Shown: in pieces, positions 1 through 9,496 of the stretch
How the letters are laid out: each line of letters begins with the position of its first letter
How positions within the stretch are numbered: the stretch's first letter is position 1
NCBI GenBank assembly: GCA_943372995.1
Contig: CALSAQ010000002.1
Span: 1-64,000, forward strand
From: CAJBVG01 sp943372995
Lineage (GTDB): Bacteria; Bacteroidota; Bacteroidia; Sphingobacteriales; Sphingobacteriaceae
Direction: 5' to 3'
Length of the DNA: 64,000 bases
Translations under genes and position numbers: made by a program
Notes under the pieces: generated by a model
Told to the model about the DNA's origin: nothing
Seen by the model: only the letters and a program-made list of their open reading frames with translations
Databases searched by the model: none

Positions 1-3000
1 GCTCATCAGTAGCAGGTTTAGACTCATGCTTTACGTATACTCCAAGTCCAAATGTAAATGGATTAGATACAGTACGTGTAATTATCACTGATGGTAATGG
101 AGGATTCGATACCTTACAAGTAGTTATTACGATTACACCAGTAAACGATCCACCAATTGCGGTAGATGACAATGTTTCGATGAACAATAGTAGAAGTAGT
201 GTTGGTATAACAGTATTGTCTACAGACAGTGATATCGATAACGCAATTGATCAAACAAGTGTTGTTGTTGTAGTAAATGTAAAACATGGTACTGCAACAG
301 TAAATCCTAGTACGGGGGTTATTACCTATACTCCAACTATTGGATATGTAGGTAATGATACATTAACTTATACAATGAAAGATGTTGGAGGCTTAGCTTC
401 GAACTCTGCAGTTGTTGTAATTACGGTTCCAGTGAATCATATAGCAGCAACAAACGACAATTACACATCGACTCCAATTAATGGTGCAAAAGGTGGAATT
501 GTAGGCAATGTATTATCAAACGACTCTCTCAATAAAATTTTAATTACTAATGCGAATGATGTACAGATTACATTATTAAGTGTTGGTGGATTAACAGGCG
601 CTAGTATAGCGTCTAATGGTGAATTGTCGATACCAGCAGGAACCTTTGAAGGTACATATTCGTTAACATATAAAATATGTGAGACTGCAAACACTAATAA
701 TTGCAGAGTAGCAAGTATTACAGTAGCAGTAGGTAGAGGATTACAAATTTCAACAACATCAATATGTAGAAATGATGTTCCTTACTTAGCATATACAATT
801 ACTCCAAACTTTACACCAAGCTCTGCAAATCAAGTAAGCATTTCTTGGTTGAATGGAGATGGTACACCATTAAATCCTCCAGTAGTATATAATAATTTAA
901 CTCAGTCGGGTGAATTATTGTGGCCAGGAGCTGTATTAGACAATAATGGATTACCAATAGATTGGCCAGGATGGTATACTCAAAATGGACAGTGGATACA
1001 AGGAGCAGATGGATTTGAGAAAACTCGCCCTAGTTCAATTATTCGTGTAACAATTAATCCTACAGATTCAATTGTAGCGAGTTATCCTCCAGCTACACCA
1101 ATGTGTAATTCGGTGCCAAGTAATAGAGCACCAGTAGCTGTAAATGATACAAAAACTACGAACGAAGATCAACAAGCAACAGGAACTGTAGCAACAAATG
1201 ATTCGGACTTAGAGAATGGTACATTATCGTTCTCAGTAATCACTACTACTAAAAAAGGAACATTAACCTTGAATGCAAATGGTAACTATACTTACACTCC
1301 AAATGCAAATTACAATGGCAAGGATACTTTAACCTATAAAGTATGTGATAACGGAACACCGACATTATGCGATACTGCAATTTTAGTGTTCACTATCTCA
1401 CCAGTAAATGATAAACCAGTAGCAGTTGATGATGCTAAGACTACAAATGAAGATCAACAAGTGACAGGTACTGTAGCGACCAATGATTCTGATTTGGATG
1501 GCGATGCATTATCGTTCTCGGTAATCACCACTACTACAAAAGGAACATTGACATTGAATGCAAATGGTAACTATACTTATACTCCAAATGCAAACTATAA
1601 TGGTAAAGATACTTTAACATATAAAGTATGCGATAATGGTACACCAACATTGTGTGATACTGCTCAACTTATCATTACGGTAACACCAGGGAATGACAAA
1701 CCAATTGCAGTTGATGATGCTAAGACAACAAATGAAGATCAACAAGCAACAGGAACTGTAGCTACAAATGATTCTGACATCGACGGCGATGCATTATCAT
1801 TCTCGGTAATTACATCAACCACTAAAGGAAGTTTAAGCTTAAACGCAGACGGAAGTTATACTTATACTCCAAATCCAAACTATAATGGTAAAGACACATT
1901 AACATACAAAGTATGTGATAACGGAACACCAACATTATGTGATACTGCGCAACTCATCATTACGGTTTCACCAGTAAATGATAAGCCAGTAGCAGTTGAT
2001 GATGCTAAAACTACAAACGAAGATCAGCAAGCGACAGGAACTGTAGCGACAAATGATTCGGATATCGACGGTGATTTATTATCGTTCTCGGTAATCACAT
2101 CAACCACTAAAGGAAGTTTAAGCTTAAACACAGACGGTAGCTATACTTATACTCCAAACGCAGACTTTAATGGTAAGGATACTTTAACATATCAAGTATG
2201 TGATAATGGAACACCAACATTATGTGATACAGCAATATTAGTTATAGAAGTTAATCCAATTAATGATCAACCTATTGCTATTGATGATGTAAATGATACG
2301 AATGAAGATGTTGAAGTATCGGGAACAGTAGCTATAAATGATTCAGATATTGATAGAGATTTATTAGGCTTTACATTAATAGAAGGCACTAAAAATGGTA
2401 ATATTAAATTTAATTCTGATGGAACCTATACTTATACTCCAAATCTAAACTTCAATGGTAGTGATACATTAATGTATAAAGTGTGTGATGATGGAACGCC
2501 AGTATTGTGCGACACAGCAATATTAGTTATTGTTGTAAATCCGATTAACGATAAGCCTGTAGCTATTGACGATATCAATACTACACAAGAAGAGTTACCA
2601 GTGTCTGGAACTGTAGCGACAAACGATTCGGATGTTGATGGCGATGTATTATCGTTCTCTGTAATCACATCAACCAAGAAAGGAAACCTAACATTAAATG
2701 CAAATGGTAACTATACGTACACACCAAATGCAAACTTTAACGGCAAGGATACCTTAACCTATAGAGTATGTGATAATGGAACACCAACATTGTGTGATAC
2801 AGCAATATTAGTAATTACAGTTAATCCAATAAACGACGCCCCTGTAGCTATTGAAGATGCTAATACTACATTAGAAGAATTAGCAGTATCGGGTACAGTT
2901 GCAACAAACGATACAGATATTGATGGTGATGCATTAAGTTTCTCAGTTATACAAGGAACAACAAATGGAAGTATAGTAATTAATGCTAACGGAGATTATA

Positions 3001-4451
3001 CTTATACACCAAATGCTAACTTCAATGGCAAGGATACTGTAACCTATAAAGTATGTGATAATGGCACGCCAAGTTTATGCGATACTACAATACTTGTAAT
3101 AACAGTGACTCCAGTAAACGATAAACCTGTAGCGATTAACGATACAACTACTACACCAATAAATACAACCGTAGTAGTAAATGCAAGTGTAAATGATTTT
3201 GATGTTGATTTAGATAATCTATCGTATACATTCTTTACTCCGCAACATGGAACTATTAATAATTTAGGTGCTGGGCAACTGGAGTACATTCCAAATAACA
3301 ATGTTATAGGCTTAGATAGTTTAATGTACATCGTATGTGATAATGGCATCCCAAGTTTATGTGATACTGCTTATGTATTTATTGATGTTGTTGGAAATCC
3401 AAATACACCTCCAGTAGCTGTTCGTGATGAGTTTACTATTCCAGAAAACTATACTATGAATGAAAGCGTGTCTACGAACGACTGGGATCCAGAGAATAAT
3501 ACAATGGTGTTTGATTGGGCTGTAAAACCTCTGCATGGAACATTCACAATGAGTGCTACTGGTTTATATACTTATACGCCAGATAGAGACTTTGTTGGTG
3601 TGGATAGCTTTATGTATGTAGTGTGTGATAATGGAACTCCAAGTTTATGTGATACTAATATTTGTGTAATCAATATTATTAATACACCTAAACCTTCTAT
3701 TGGGGTGGCTTTAAGAGCAGAGGCTCCAGAGTCGGTGACAAACGAAACGTATAACATTACATATACAATTACTTTAGAAAACCACGGAGATATTGATTTA
3801 GATAATGTTCAAGTAATTGAGAATCTAGCTTCAGTATTCCCAGAGCCTGCAGAATTTAATGTGGTAGAGGTAATAGCTGGTTCTGAACTTAATGCGAATG
3901 CTAATTTTGATGGTGTTTCTGATAAAAAATTATTAGACGAAACTCAATCATATTTAGCAGTTGGAGAATCGCGTACGATTAAAGTGAAAATTTTAGTGAA
4001 ACCTAATTTGCCAATCGTGACTTATGTGAATACAGTTACAGCATCTGCTCATATGATTTATGGTGATTCAACGGTAACAGATAATTCGGTAGATGGTTCG
4101 GATTCAGATCCTAATGGGGATAACATTCCAAACGAATCATCAGAAACTGTAATTAACCTTACTTTATTTGTTCCTACAGGATTTTCTCCTGATGGTGACG
4201 GAGTGAATGATGGTTTTGTTATCAAAGGAATTGAGAACTATCCAAATAACTCATTAACCATATTTAACAGATGGGGAAATAAAGTATACGAGCAATCTCC
4301 ATATGATAATAGTTGGTCGGGTGGAACGAAAAATGCAGCTGGTTTGGTATTAAGTCAAGGTACATTGCCAAATGGAACATACTTCTATGTACTAGATTTT
4401 GGTGTGCCAGATGTAAAACCAATCACAGGATATATAGTAATTAAGAAATAA
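1..4451 (+). CDS. Giant tandem-repeat surface protein with T9SS type B C-terminal domain (5' partial)
   Basis: The reading frame is open from base 3, so the true start lies upstream; an ATG at 180 is internal. About 1,480 residues are visible. Cadherin/Ig-like repeats (VNDxPxAVDD starts, NDSDxDGD acidic turns, YTYTPNxNFNGKDTLTYKVCDNGTP ends) fill most of the protein; eight consecutive units are exactly 285 bp (95 residues), with a ninth from 3411. Most carry a CX7C pair that could form a disulfide in the repeat. A DUF11-like domain follows (about 3690-4130), then a gliding-motility-type C-terminal domain (FSPDGDGVND, FNRWGNKVY, GTYFYVLDFG) at about 4168-4449, the type B T9SS sorting signal. 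It is probably exported across the outer membrane as an adhesin. The next two genes encode a PorP/SprF protein and a PorE-like protein, matching the known pairing of type B cargo with SprF proteins. Ligand unknown. Confidence 0.93.
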   Translation, partial: SSVAGLDSCFTYTPSPNVNGLDTVRVIITDGNGGFDTLQVVITITPVNDPPIAVDDNVSMNNSRSSVGITVLSTDSDIDNAIDQTSVVVVVNVKHGTATVNPSTGVITYTPTIGYVGNDTLTYTMKDVGGLASNSAVVVITVPVNHIAATNDNYTSTPINGAKGGIVGNVLSNDSLNKILITNANDVQITLLSVGGLTGASIASNGELSIPAGTFEGTYSLTYKICETANTNNCRVASITVAVGRGLQISTTSICRNDVPYLAYTITPNFTPSSANQVSISWLNGDGTPLNPPVVYNNLTQSGELLWPGAVLDNNGLPIDWPGWYTQNGQWIQGADGFEKTRPSSIIRVTINPTDSIVASYPPATPMCNSVPSNRAPVAVNDTKTTNEDQQATGTVATNDSDLENGTLSFSVITTTKKGTLTLNANGNYTYTPNANYNGKDTLTYKVCDNGTPTLCDTAILVFTISPVNDKPVAVDDAKTTNEDQQVTGTVATNDSDLDGDALSFSVITTTTKGTLTLNANGNYTYTPNANYNGKDTLTYKVCDNGTPTLCDTAQLIITVTPGNDKPIAVDDAKTTNEDQQATGTVATNDSDIDGDALSFSVITSTTKGSLSLNADGSYTYTPNPNYNGKDTLTYKVCDNGTPTLCDTAQLIITVSPVNDKPVAVDDAKTTNEDQQATGTVATNDSDIDGDLLSFSVITSTTKGSLSLNTDGSYTYTPNADFNGKDTLTYQVCDNGTPTLCDTAILVIEVNPINDQPIAIDDVNDTNEDVEVSGTVAINDSDIDRDLLGFTLIEGTKNGNIKFNSDGTYTYTPNLNFNGSDTLMYKVCDDGTPVLCDTAILVIVVNPINDKPVAIDDINTTQEELPVSGTVATNDSDVDGDVLSFSVITSTKKGNLTLNANGNYTYTPNANFNGKDTLTYRVCDNGTPTLCDTAILVITVNPINDAPVAIEDANTTLEELAVSGTVATNDTDIDGDALSFSVIQGTTNGSIVINANGDYTYTPNANFNGKDTVTYKVCDNGTPSLCDTTILVITVTPVNDKPVAINDTTTTPINTTVVVNASVNDFDVDLDNLSYTFFTPQHGTINNLGAGQLEYIPNNNVIGLDSLMYIVCDNGIPSLCDTAYVFIDVVGNPNTPPVAVRDEFTIPENYTMNESVSTNDWDPENNTMVFDWAVKPLHGTFTMSATGLYTYTPDRDFVGVDSFMYVVCDNGTPSLCDTNICVINIINTPKPSIGVALRAEAPESVTNETYNITYTITLENHGDIDLDNVQVIENLASVFPEPAEFNVVEVIAGSELNANANFDGVSDKKLLDETQSYLAVGESRTIKVKILVKPNLPIVTYVNTVTASAHMIYGDSTVTDNSVDGSDSDPNGDNIPNESSETVINLTLFVPTGFSPDGDGVNDGFVIKGIENYPNNSLTIFNRWGNKVYEQSPYDNSWSGGTKNAAGLVLSQGTLPNGTYFYVLDFGVPDVKPITGYIVIKK
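1131..3695 (+). repeat. Tandem 285-bp coding repeats (cadherin-like units)
   Basis: The conserved Pro codon that opens each unit falls at 1131, 1416, 1701, 1986, 2271, 2556, 2841, 3126 and 3411, which is a strict 285-bp step. Units around 1131-2270 are closely similar at DNA level, while later ones (2271 onward, and especially 3126 and 3411) have diverged. This suggests recent duplication or gene conversion in the first half. Units of this size can recombine, so the number may differ between strains or be collapsed in an assembly. Confidence 0.95.
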
Positions 4452-4459
4452 AAAGTACA

Positions 4460-5413
4460 ATGCAAAGACTTAGAAAAAATTGGCTATTAATAGTTTTGGC
4501 GCTAGCTAGTTTGTTGCAAAACAAACTAGCAAATGCTCAGAGTGAACCTATGTTTAGTCAGTATACATTTAATGAAATTTTTATTAATCCAGCTTATGCA
4601 GGTTCGCATGAGGCGTTATCCTTTTCATCAGTATACAGAAAACAATGGGTAAATATTGAAGGTGCGCCAACCACAAAAACCTTTACAGCACATTCGCATT
4701 TGTTTAAAAGTAAAGTAGGTTTAGGACTTACTGCTTATCAAGATCAAATTGGAGTAGCTTCTCAAACTGGTTTCTTCGGAAACTATGCGTACCGTATTAA
4801 AATGAGCAAAGGAACTTTATCGCTTGGATTACTTGCTGGATTTAGCGGATATCAAGAACGTTTAACAGAAGTAAAAACGAATGATAATGGTGATATGAAA
4901 TTTGCCGCAAATACTCCAATGGTATTTGCACCTAATTTTGGTTTTGGAACATATTACTATACTAAGAGATTTTATTTTGGAGTTTCTGTTCCAAGAATGA
5001 TTACCAATAAACTAATTATTAATCAATACAGCCAGGTTGAACGTGTGGATGGCTCACTAAATACTGAAGATTTGCATTATTTTATTGCAACAGGTTATAT
5101 CATCGATGTAAACCCTTTAGTGAAATTAAGACCTTCGATGATGATTAAAACAGTAATGAATGCTCCAGTAGAGTACGATGTCAACCTCTCTGCACTATTG
5201 TATACTGCACTGTGGGTTGGTGGCGGTTACCGTTCTGGCGACTCATGGAATATATTAACTGCAGTACAAGTAAATAACCAACTGAGAGTAGGATATTCAT
5301 ACGACTATACCATCACAAAACTGAAAGATTTTGCTGGTGGCTCTCATGAGTTTTCTTTGAACTATGTATTGAAATATAACAGTAAAAAAATTACGTCCCC
5401 TAGATATTTTTAA
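4460..5413 (+). CDS. PorP/SprF family type IX secretion system membrane protein
   Basis: The 317-residue product has a signal peptide (hydrophobic residues 8-23, cleavage near ANA-QS). The mature start FSQYTFNEIFINPAYAGS is the hallmark of the PorP/SprF family, followed by beta-strand-rich sequence (GLGLTAYQDQIG, FGNYAYR) expected of an outer-membrane barrel. In Flavobacterium johnsoniae, SprF is needed to secrete and attach the type B cargo SprB, and such genes usually sit beside their cargo. Here the gene starts 8 bp after a type B cargo gene and ends 9 bp before a PorE-like gene, so the three look like one operon. Its exact partner is inferred from position. Confidence 0.93.
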   Translation: MQRLRKNWLLIVLALASLLQNKLANAQSEPMFSQYTFNEIFINPAYAGSHEALSFSSVYRKQWVNIEGAPTTKTFTAHSHLFKSKVGLGLTAYQDQIGVASQTGFFGNYAYRIKMSKGTLSLGLLAGFSGYQERLTEVKTNDNGDMKFAANTPMVFAPNFGFGTYYYTKRFYFGVSVPRMITNKLIINQYSQVERVDGSLNTEDLHYFIATGYIIDVNPLVKLRPSMMIKTVMNAPVEYDVNLSALLYTALWVGGGYRSGDSWNILTAVQVNNQLRVGYSYDYTITKLKDFAGGSHEFSLNYVLKYNSKKITSPRYF

Positions 5414-5422
5414 TTCTACTTA

Positions 5423-7615
5423 ATGAAAAAATTATTACTTTTTTTATCAATAATTATATTTTTTAACGCCTCATCATCTAAAGCTCAAATATTATTAGGA
5501 CTTGCAAATTATAAGTATAATAATTTGAATTATACTGATGCTATCCCTTTGTATAAATATTTCTTGAGTAAGAAAGATAGTACAAATGAGGAGGTAATCA
5601 GACGATTGGCGATAAGTTATCGATTAACTAATCAGAGTGAGCTTGCAGAACCTTTGTTCGGGAAACTCACAAAAATGGATTCCAACTGGAACGATATTGT
5701 AAACTATGCTGAAATGATGATGAAAAACAAGAAATACGATACCGTATTTCGACTCATCAACAAGCCTAATATTATTGCCAAAAATGATGTGAGGTTAACG
5801 AAAATTGTTACCTCTATTCAACAAATGAATACTCTGGTAACTTCCGATACAGGAAACATCAGAATAGCAATGCTGCCTTTTAATTCTGAAGAGTCCGATT
5901 TTTGTCCAGCATTTTTTGGAAGTGGTATTATTTTTTCTAGCACCAGATTGACTTCAGATTTCGTACAAAGAAATCATACCTGGACTGACAAAAACTTCAC
6001 AAACTTGTTCATCAGTACACCTGATGATGGATTTTCATCGGTAAGAAAATTTGCAAAGAAATTGAAGTACAAATACAATTATGGACCTGCAACTTACAAT
6101 GCCAGGTATAGAGTGATGTATTATACTTTGAATAACCCGAAGAAGAAATCTAAAACTGGGTTTAAAAATTTAAGAATTTTGTCGGCAACTTATAATGTAG
6201 ATAAAGACAAGTGGGTAAAAACAAACATATTCCCATATAACTCTTCAGATTATGCCTGTACACATCCCTCTATAAACCCTGAAGGATCTAAGCTATTCTT
6301 TAGTTCTAATATGCCAGGAGGTTATGGTGGAATGGATATTTATGTATGCTCATGGATTGATTCGATGTGGTCGCGACCAATAAATCTAGGCCCTAAAGTA
6401 AATACCCCAGGTGAAGATGTATTCCCATTTATTGATAGAGACTCTTTATTGTTTTTTGCTTCTGATGGTAGAGGAGGTTTAGGAGGTTTAGATATTTTCG
6501 AATTAAACCTACAAGATTCCACAGCTGTTGCAGAAAATGCAGGGGCCCCTATAAATTCTTATGCCGATGATTTTGGATTGATTAAATATACGAATGCAGA
6601 TAAAGGATTTTTTAGTTCTTCGAGAGGAAATTATGGTATCGATGATGATATCTATTCTTATGTTCGACTTAAACCTAAAGGAAAATCGATTAATGTATTT
6701 GTGATAGATAATGCAACAGGTCGATTAATCGATTCGACAAAATTAGTAGTCAACTCCGATGTGTACAAAGTGCCATTCCAGTATTTATTGCCAGGAGGAA
6801 GTATATTTAATTTAGGTGTAGTGCCAGGGAAATCGTATAGCTTCCAAGCTTCGGCAAAAGGTTACGAGTCGAATAGTATACAAGCCATGATTAACAGTAT
6901 GGACTCGGTGTATGTTATCCGATTATTAAAAGAGAAAAAAGGATGTATAGTACAAGGTACAATTACTGATAAAGCAACAGGTCAAAGATTAGATAGTGCT
7001 TTAGTAACTATTGTAAATAAGAGCAATAATTTAGAAGTATTTAGAACCTTTACCGATGCAAGTGGTTTTTACCGATTTACAGGATTAACAGGAGGTGCAA
7101 TATTTGAAATTACTGTAGCGCGTAAAGGGTACTTTGCCGCAAAACCACAAACGCTAAGCACTCTAGGAAATACTTGTGTAACAACGAAAGAAAGAGAATA
7201 TGATTTCTTAAAAGATTTTGTGTTAGACCCAATTATTATTGGTAAAGCAATTAAGATTGATAATATTTATTTCGATTTGAATAAATACAACATTAGAGCC
7301 GATGCAGCTATAGAGTTAAATAAAATTGTAAAGATACTTACCGAAAACCCTGATATCATCATTGAGTTAAGTTCACATACCGATGCTCGAGGTTCAGATG
7401 CTTCTAATATGTTACTATCAGACCGTAGAGCGAAGTCTTCTGCAGCATACATTGTATCAAAAGGAATTGCACAAGAACGAATTACTGGTAAAGGATATGG
7501 AGAGAGTAAATTGGTGAACAATTGTGGCAATAATGTTAAGTGTACAGAGAAAGAACATCAACAAAATAGAAGAACAGAGTTCCAAGTGGTAGGGTTTTTG
7601 AGTGATAAGAAATAG
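5423..7615 (+). CDS. PorE-like OmpA-family protein (TPR, PD40 propeller, carboxypeptidase-regulatory and OmpA domains)
   Basis: The 730-residue product has a signal peptide (MKKLLLFLSIII, cleavage near SKA-QI). In order it shows TPR-like helices (about 25-120), PD40/WD40-like blades (about 150-380; SSNMPGGYGGMDIYV and FFASDGRGGLGGLDIF are typical), a carboxypeptidase-regulatory beta-sandwich (about 505-590; GTITDKATGQRLDSALV) and a C-terminal OmpA peptidoglycan-binding domain (about 620-725; IYFDLNKYNIR, SHTDARGSDASN). This is the architecture of Porphyromonas PorE, which tethers T9SS components to peptidoglycan. Bacteroidota usually carry several paralogues, so it may be a cargo-specific copy rather than the core PorE. 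No lipobox is visible, unlike lipoprotein PorE. Nine bases separate it from the PorP/SprF gene. Confidence 0.88.
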   Translation: MKKLLLFLSIIIFFNASSSKAQILLGLANYKYNNLNYTDAIPLYKYFLSKKDSTNEEVIRRLAISYRLTNQSELAEPLFGKLTKMDSNWNDIVNYAEMMMKNKKYDTVFRLINKPNIIAKNDVRLTKIVTSIQQMNTLVTSDTGNIRIAMLPFNSEESDFCPAFFGSGIIFSSTRLTSDFVQRNHTWTDKNFTNLFISTPDDGFSSVRKFAKKLKYKYNYGPATYNARYRVMYYTLNNPKKKSKTGFKNLRILSATYNVDKDKWVKTNIFPYNSSDYACTHPSINPEGSKLFFSSNMPGGYGGMDIYVCSWIDSMWSRPINLGPKVNTPGEDVFPFIDRDSLLFFASDGRGGLGGLDIFELNLQDSTAVAENAGAPINSYADDFGLIKYTNADKGFFSSSRGNYGIDDDIYSYVRLKPKGKSINVFVIDNATGRLIDSTKLVVNSDVYKVPFQYLLPGGSIFNLGVVPGKSYSFQASAKGYESNSIQAMINSMDSVYVIRLLKEKKGCIVQGTITDKATGQRLDSALVTIVNKSNNLEVFRTFTDASGFYRFTGLTGGAIFEITVARKGYFAAKPQTLSTLGNTCVTTKEREYDFLKDFVLDPIIIGKAIKIDNIYFDLNKYNIRADAAIELNKIVKILTENPDIIIELSSHTDARGSDASNMLLSDRRAKSSAAYIVSKGIAQERITGKGYGESKLVNNCGNNVKCTEKEHQQNRRTEFQVVGFLSDKK

Positions 7616-7626
7616 TCACCAAACAT

Positions 7627-7953
7627 ATGTACACCAGCAACTACACCTTTATAAAAGCAGACCGTAAACTCATCAAATTGTATTTTGATGATATTCTTTT
7701 CATAAAAGGCTTAGGTAATTATGTAGAGATTATTGTTCAGGGGGATAAGAAATACATTTACTATAAGACCTTAAAAGAATTGATTAATAAATTGCCAGAT
7801 GAGTTTATGCGTGTGCACAATTCTTATATTATCAACCTCAGAAATGTAGATTATCTGGAAGATAATCATTTAGTTATCCAAGAGCATAAAATTTCTATTG
7901 CCAAAAGTTACAAAGAATGTTTATTGGGTAGTATAGATAAGTTGTTGCTTTAA
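7627..7953 (+). CDS. Stand-alone LytTR-domain DNA-binding protein
   Basis: The 108-residue protein is almost entirely a LytTR domain: DDILFIKGLGNYVEI, then the KTLKEL helix, FMRVHNSYIINL and ISIAKSYKE. There is no receiver domain or transmembrane part. LytTR domains bind direct repeats in promoters. Only 11 bp separate it from the PorE-like gene, so it is probably the last gene of the adhesin/T9SS operon and may control it or another surface function. Without a receiver its input signal is not evident; it could respond to a partner protein or act by abundance. The family call is firm and the regulon is unknown. Confidence 0.9.
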   Translation: MYTSNYTFIKADRKLIKLYFDDILFIKGLGNYVEIIVQGDKKYIYYKTLKELINKLPDEFMRVHNSYIINLRNVDYLEDNHLVIQEHKISIAKSYKECLLGSIDKLLL

Positions 7954-8046
7954 ATAAGAAACAGCATATACTACATAAAAATTAGTGAAGGCTAAATAAA
8001 TTATTTTTTTATCCCTTGCTGCTTGTCTTTTTTTGTGAAAAAGAAG

Positions 8047-8559
8047 ATGAAACGACTATTTTTTATATTAATAGTATTAGCAGGTATGGCAACTGAACAA
8101 TCTAAGGCACAAGAGACAGCGTATGACGACGATGTAAAAACGATAGGTGCAATAATGAAGGCAAGTTATGAAGTAGTGTCGGGAGAGAAAGGAGCTAAGA
8201 GGCAATGGGAGAGAGATAATTTCTTGCATCACCCTAAGGCAGTATATTCTTATTACGATAAACAAAAAGGAACGCAGGTCGTAATGACATTGGCTGAATT
8301 CCATAAAGAAACCGATGATATGGTTTTCAATACAGCATTTTTCGAGAGTGAGATCAATAGAGAACAACGCATATTTGGAAACATTGCACAGGTTTGGAGT
8401 ACATACGAAACCCGATTAGAGAAAGATGGGAAAGTAGCACGTAGAGGAATAAACAGTATACAACTGATTTACGAAAATAACCGCTGGTACATATTGTCAT
8501 GGACCTTTTGTGGAGAAACCGAAAGCAACACTATTCCTAAAACATTCGATAAAAATTGA
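8047..8559 (+). CDS. Secreted small protein, possibly NTF2/SnoaL-like
   Basis: I start the gene at the ATG at 8047 (MKRLFFILIVLAG), which gives a normal signal peptide with cleavage after SKA-QE. A TTG 24 bases upstream is in frame but would add MSFFVKKK with no benefit. The mature part of about 150 residues has the pattern of small NTF2-like proteins: an N-terminal helix with KAVYSYYDK, a central strand, then VWSTYETRLEKDGK and a C-terminal RWYILSWTFCGET strand, as in SnoaL/DUF4440-type proteins. I see no catalytic motif. It probably acts in the periplasm. The fold call rests on pattern only; role unknown. Confidence 0.7.
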   Translation: MKRLFFILIVLAGMATEQSKAQETAYDDDVKTIGAIMKASYEVVSGEKGAKRQWERDNFLHHPKAVYSYYDKQKGTQVVMTLAEFHKETDDMVFNTAFFESEINREQRIFGNIAQVWSTYETRLEKDGKVARRGINSIQLIYENNRWYILSWTFCGETESNTIPKTFDKN

Positions 8560-8580
8560 CCCTATACTACCTATGAATAC

Positions 8581-8608
8581 AGTGTGTCCCGCACAGCGGG
8601 ACTGCACT
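8581..8608. terminator. GC-rich hairpin between convergent genes
   Basis: GTCCCGC (8586-8592), loop ACA, GCGGGAC (8596-8602) form a perfect 7-bp stem, with outer AGTG/CACT pairing after a small bulge. It lies between the convergent NTF2-like gene and map and stands out in AT-rich DNA. No T-tract follows on either strand, so it may be a factor-assisted terminator or a small interspersed palindrome. Confidence 0.4.
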
Positions 8609-8640
8609 ACTAGTCACCAGTCACTAGTCACCAGTCACTA
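8609..8640. repeat. 7-bp tandem tract (ACTAGTC/ACCAGTC), four units plus remainder
   Basis: Units ACTAGTC, ACCAGTC, ACTAGTC, ACCAGTC run from 8609 to 8636, and a last ACTA (8637-8640) contains the map stop codon on the minus strand. The alternation of two heptamers gives a 14-bp higher-order repeat. The same 7-bp period appears in three other intergenic tracts in this window (19045, 20384, 61972). Confidence 0.85.
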
Positions 8641-9402
8641 AATGGTAATCCCATTCATCTCCGTAAGTATAATAGGTTTATTGTCGGTTACTACAATGGT
8701 GTGTTCGTGTTGAGCCATGAAGCCACCTTTGTTTCCTACCATTGTCCAGCCGTCCTCTTGTGTTTCAGCATACGTAGATGTAGTAGAAATAAAAGTCTCA
8801 ATAGCCACTACCGAATTTTTTTTGAATCTGTTGAGGTTATATTTATCTCTATAATTTGCAATCTCACTAGGTTCTTCATGTAAGCTTCTTCCTACTCCAT
8901 GTCCAGTTAGGTTCTTAATAACCTTGTACCCTCTTTTCTTTGCTTCTGTTTCAATTAGAAAACCGATATCTGAAATCCGTACACCACCCTTGATGTTGTA
9001 TATAGCTTTATGTAAAATTTCTTTAGAGGCATCAACAAGTTTTTGATGCATGTGAATGTCGGAGCCTATTACGAACGATCCGCCATTGTCCGACCAAAAT
9101 CCATTTAATTCCGCAGAAACATCAATGTTAATTAAATCGCCTTCTTTAATTATTGTTTTTTCTGAGGGTATACCATGACAGAATTCGTGATTTACGCTTA
9201 TGCAAGTCCAACCAGGGAAACCATAAGTTAAATAAGGAGCCGACTTTGCACCAAAGTCTTGGAGAATTTTACCGCCGTAATCATCCAGATCTTTAGTAGT
9301 CATTCCAACTTTGGCATAACTTCTCATCTCTTTCAATGTGTAGGCTACAGCTTCACTTACTTCTTGCATCCCCTTTAATTCCGACTCTTGACTTATCGAC
9401 AT
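8638..9402 (-). CDS. map: Type I methionine aminopeptidase
   Basis: The 254-residue cytosolic enzyme removes the initiator methionine from nascent proteins. All expected ligands are present: His76, metal-binding Asp94 and Asp105 (INIDVSAELNGFWSDNGGSF), His168 (GHGVGRSLHEEP), Glu202 (AIETFIS) and Glu233 (QHEHT). Spacing agrees with Escherichia coli Map (His79, Asp97, Asp108, His171, Glu204, Glu235). The start is an ATG with a short poly-Asp/Ser-free leader. It is monocistronic, convergent with the upstream NTF2-like gene and divergent from the GNAT gene. Unlike in many Bacteroidota, it is not next to secY/infA, so it may be a second map copy; the rest of the genome would decide. Confidence 0.96.
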   Translation of the reverse strand: MSISQESELKGMQEVSEAVAYTLKEMRSYAKVGMTTKDLDDYGGKILQDFGAKSAPYLTYGFPGWTCISVNHEFCHGIPSEKTIIKEGDLINIDVSAELNGFWSDNGGSFVIGSDIHMHQKLVDASKEILHKAIYNIKGGVRISDIGFLIETEAKKRGYKVIKNLTGHGVGRSLHEEPSEIANYRDKYNLNRFKKNSVVAIETFISTTSTYAETQEDGWTMVGNKGGFMAQHEHTIVVTDNKPIILTEMNGITI

Positions 9403-9418
9403 AACTCTTTTTTTTTAA

Positions 9419-9426
9419 CAAAAGTA
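9419..9426 (-). promoter_or_regulatory. Putative -7 box for map
   Basis: On the minus strand TACTTTTG matches the Bacteroidota -7 consensus TAnnTTTG. It lies 17 bases upstream of the map ATG. No clear TTTG -33 box is present about 20 bases further upstream, so support is partial. Confidence 0.35.
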
Positions 9427-9496
9427 AAAATGTTTTGAGTGCTATTTTCATGAATTGTGAAAAAACAAGTATTATTATATAAAATAAGAGTAATAT

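Noticed and set aside
1131..3695. Repeats at 285 bp as a CRISPR or mobile repeat
   Set aside because: They lie in frame inside one coding region and encode protein domains.
1..4451. Adhesin as an exosortase substrate
   Set aside because: It ends in a T9SS type B domain, with no C-terminal transmembrane helix.
8023..8046. TTG start for the NTF2-like gene
   Set aside because: It would add MSFFVKKK; the ATG at 8047 gives a normal signal peptide.
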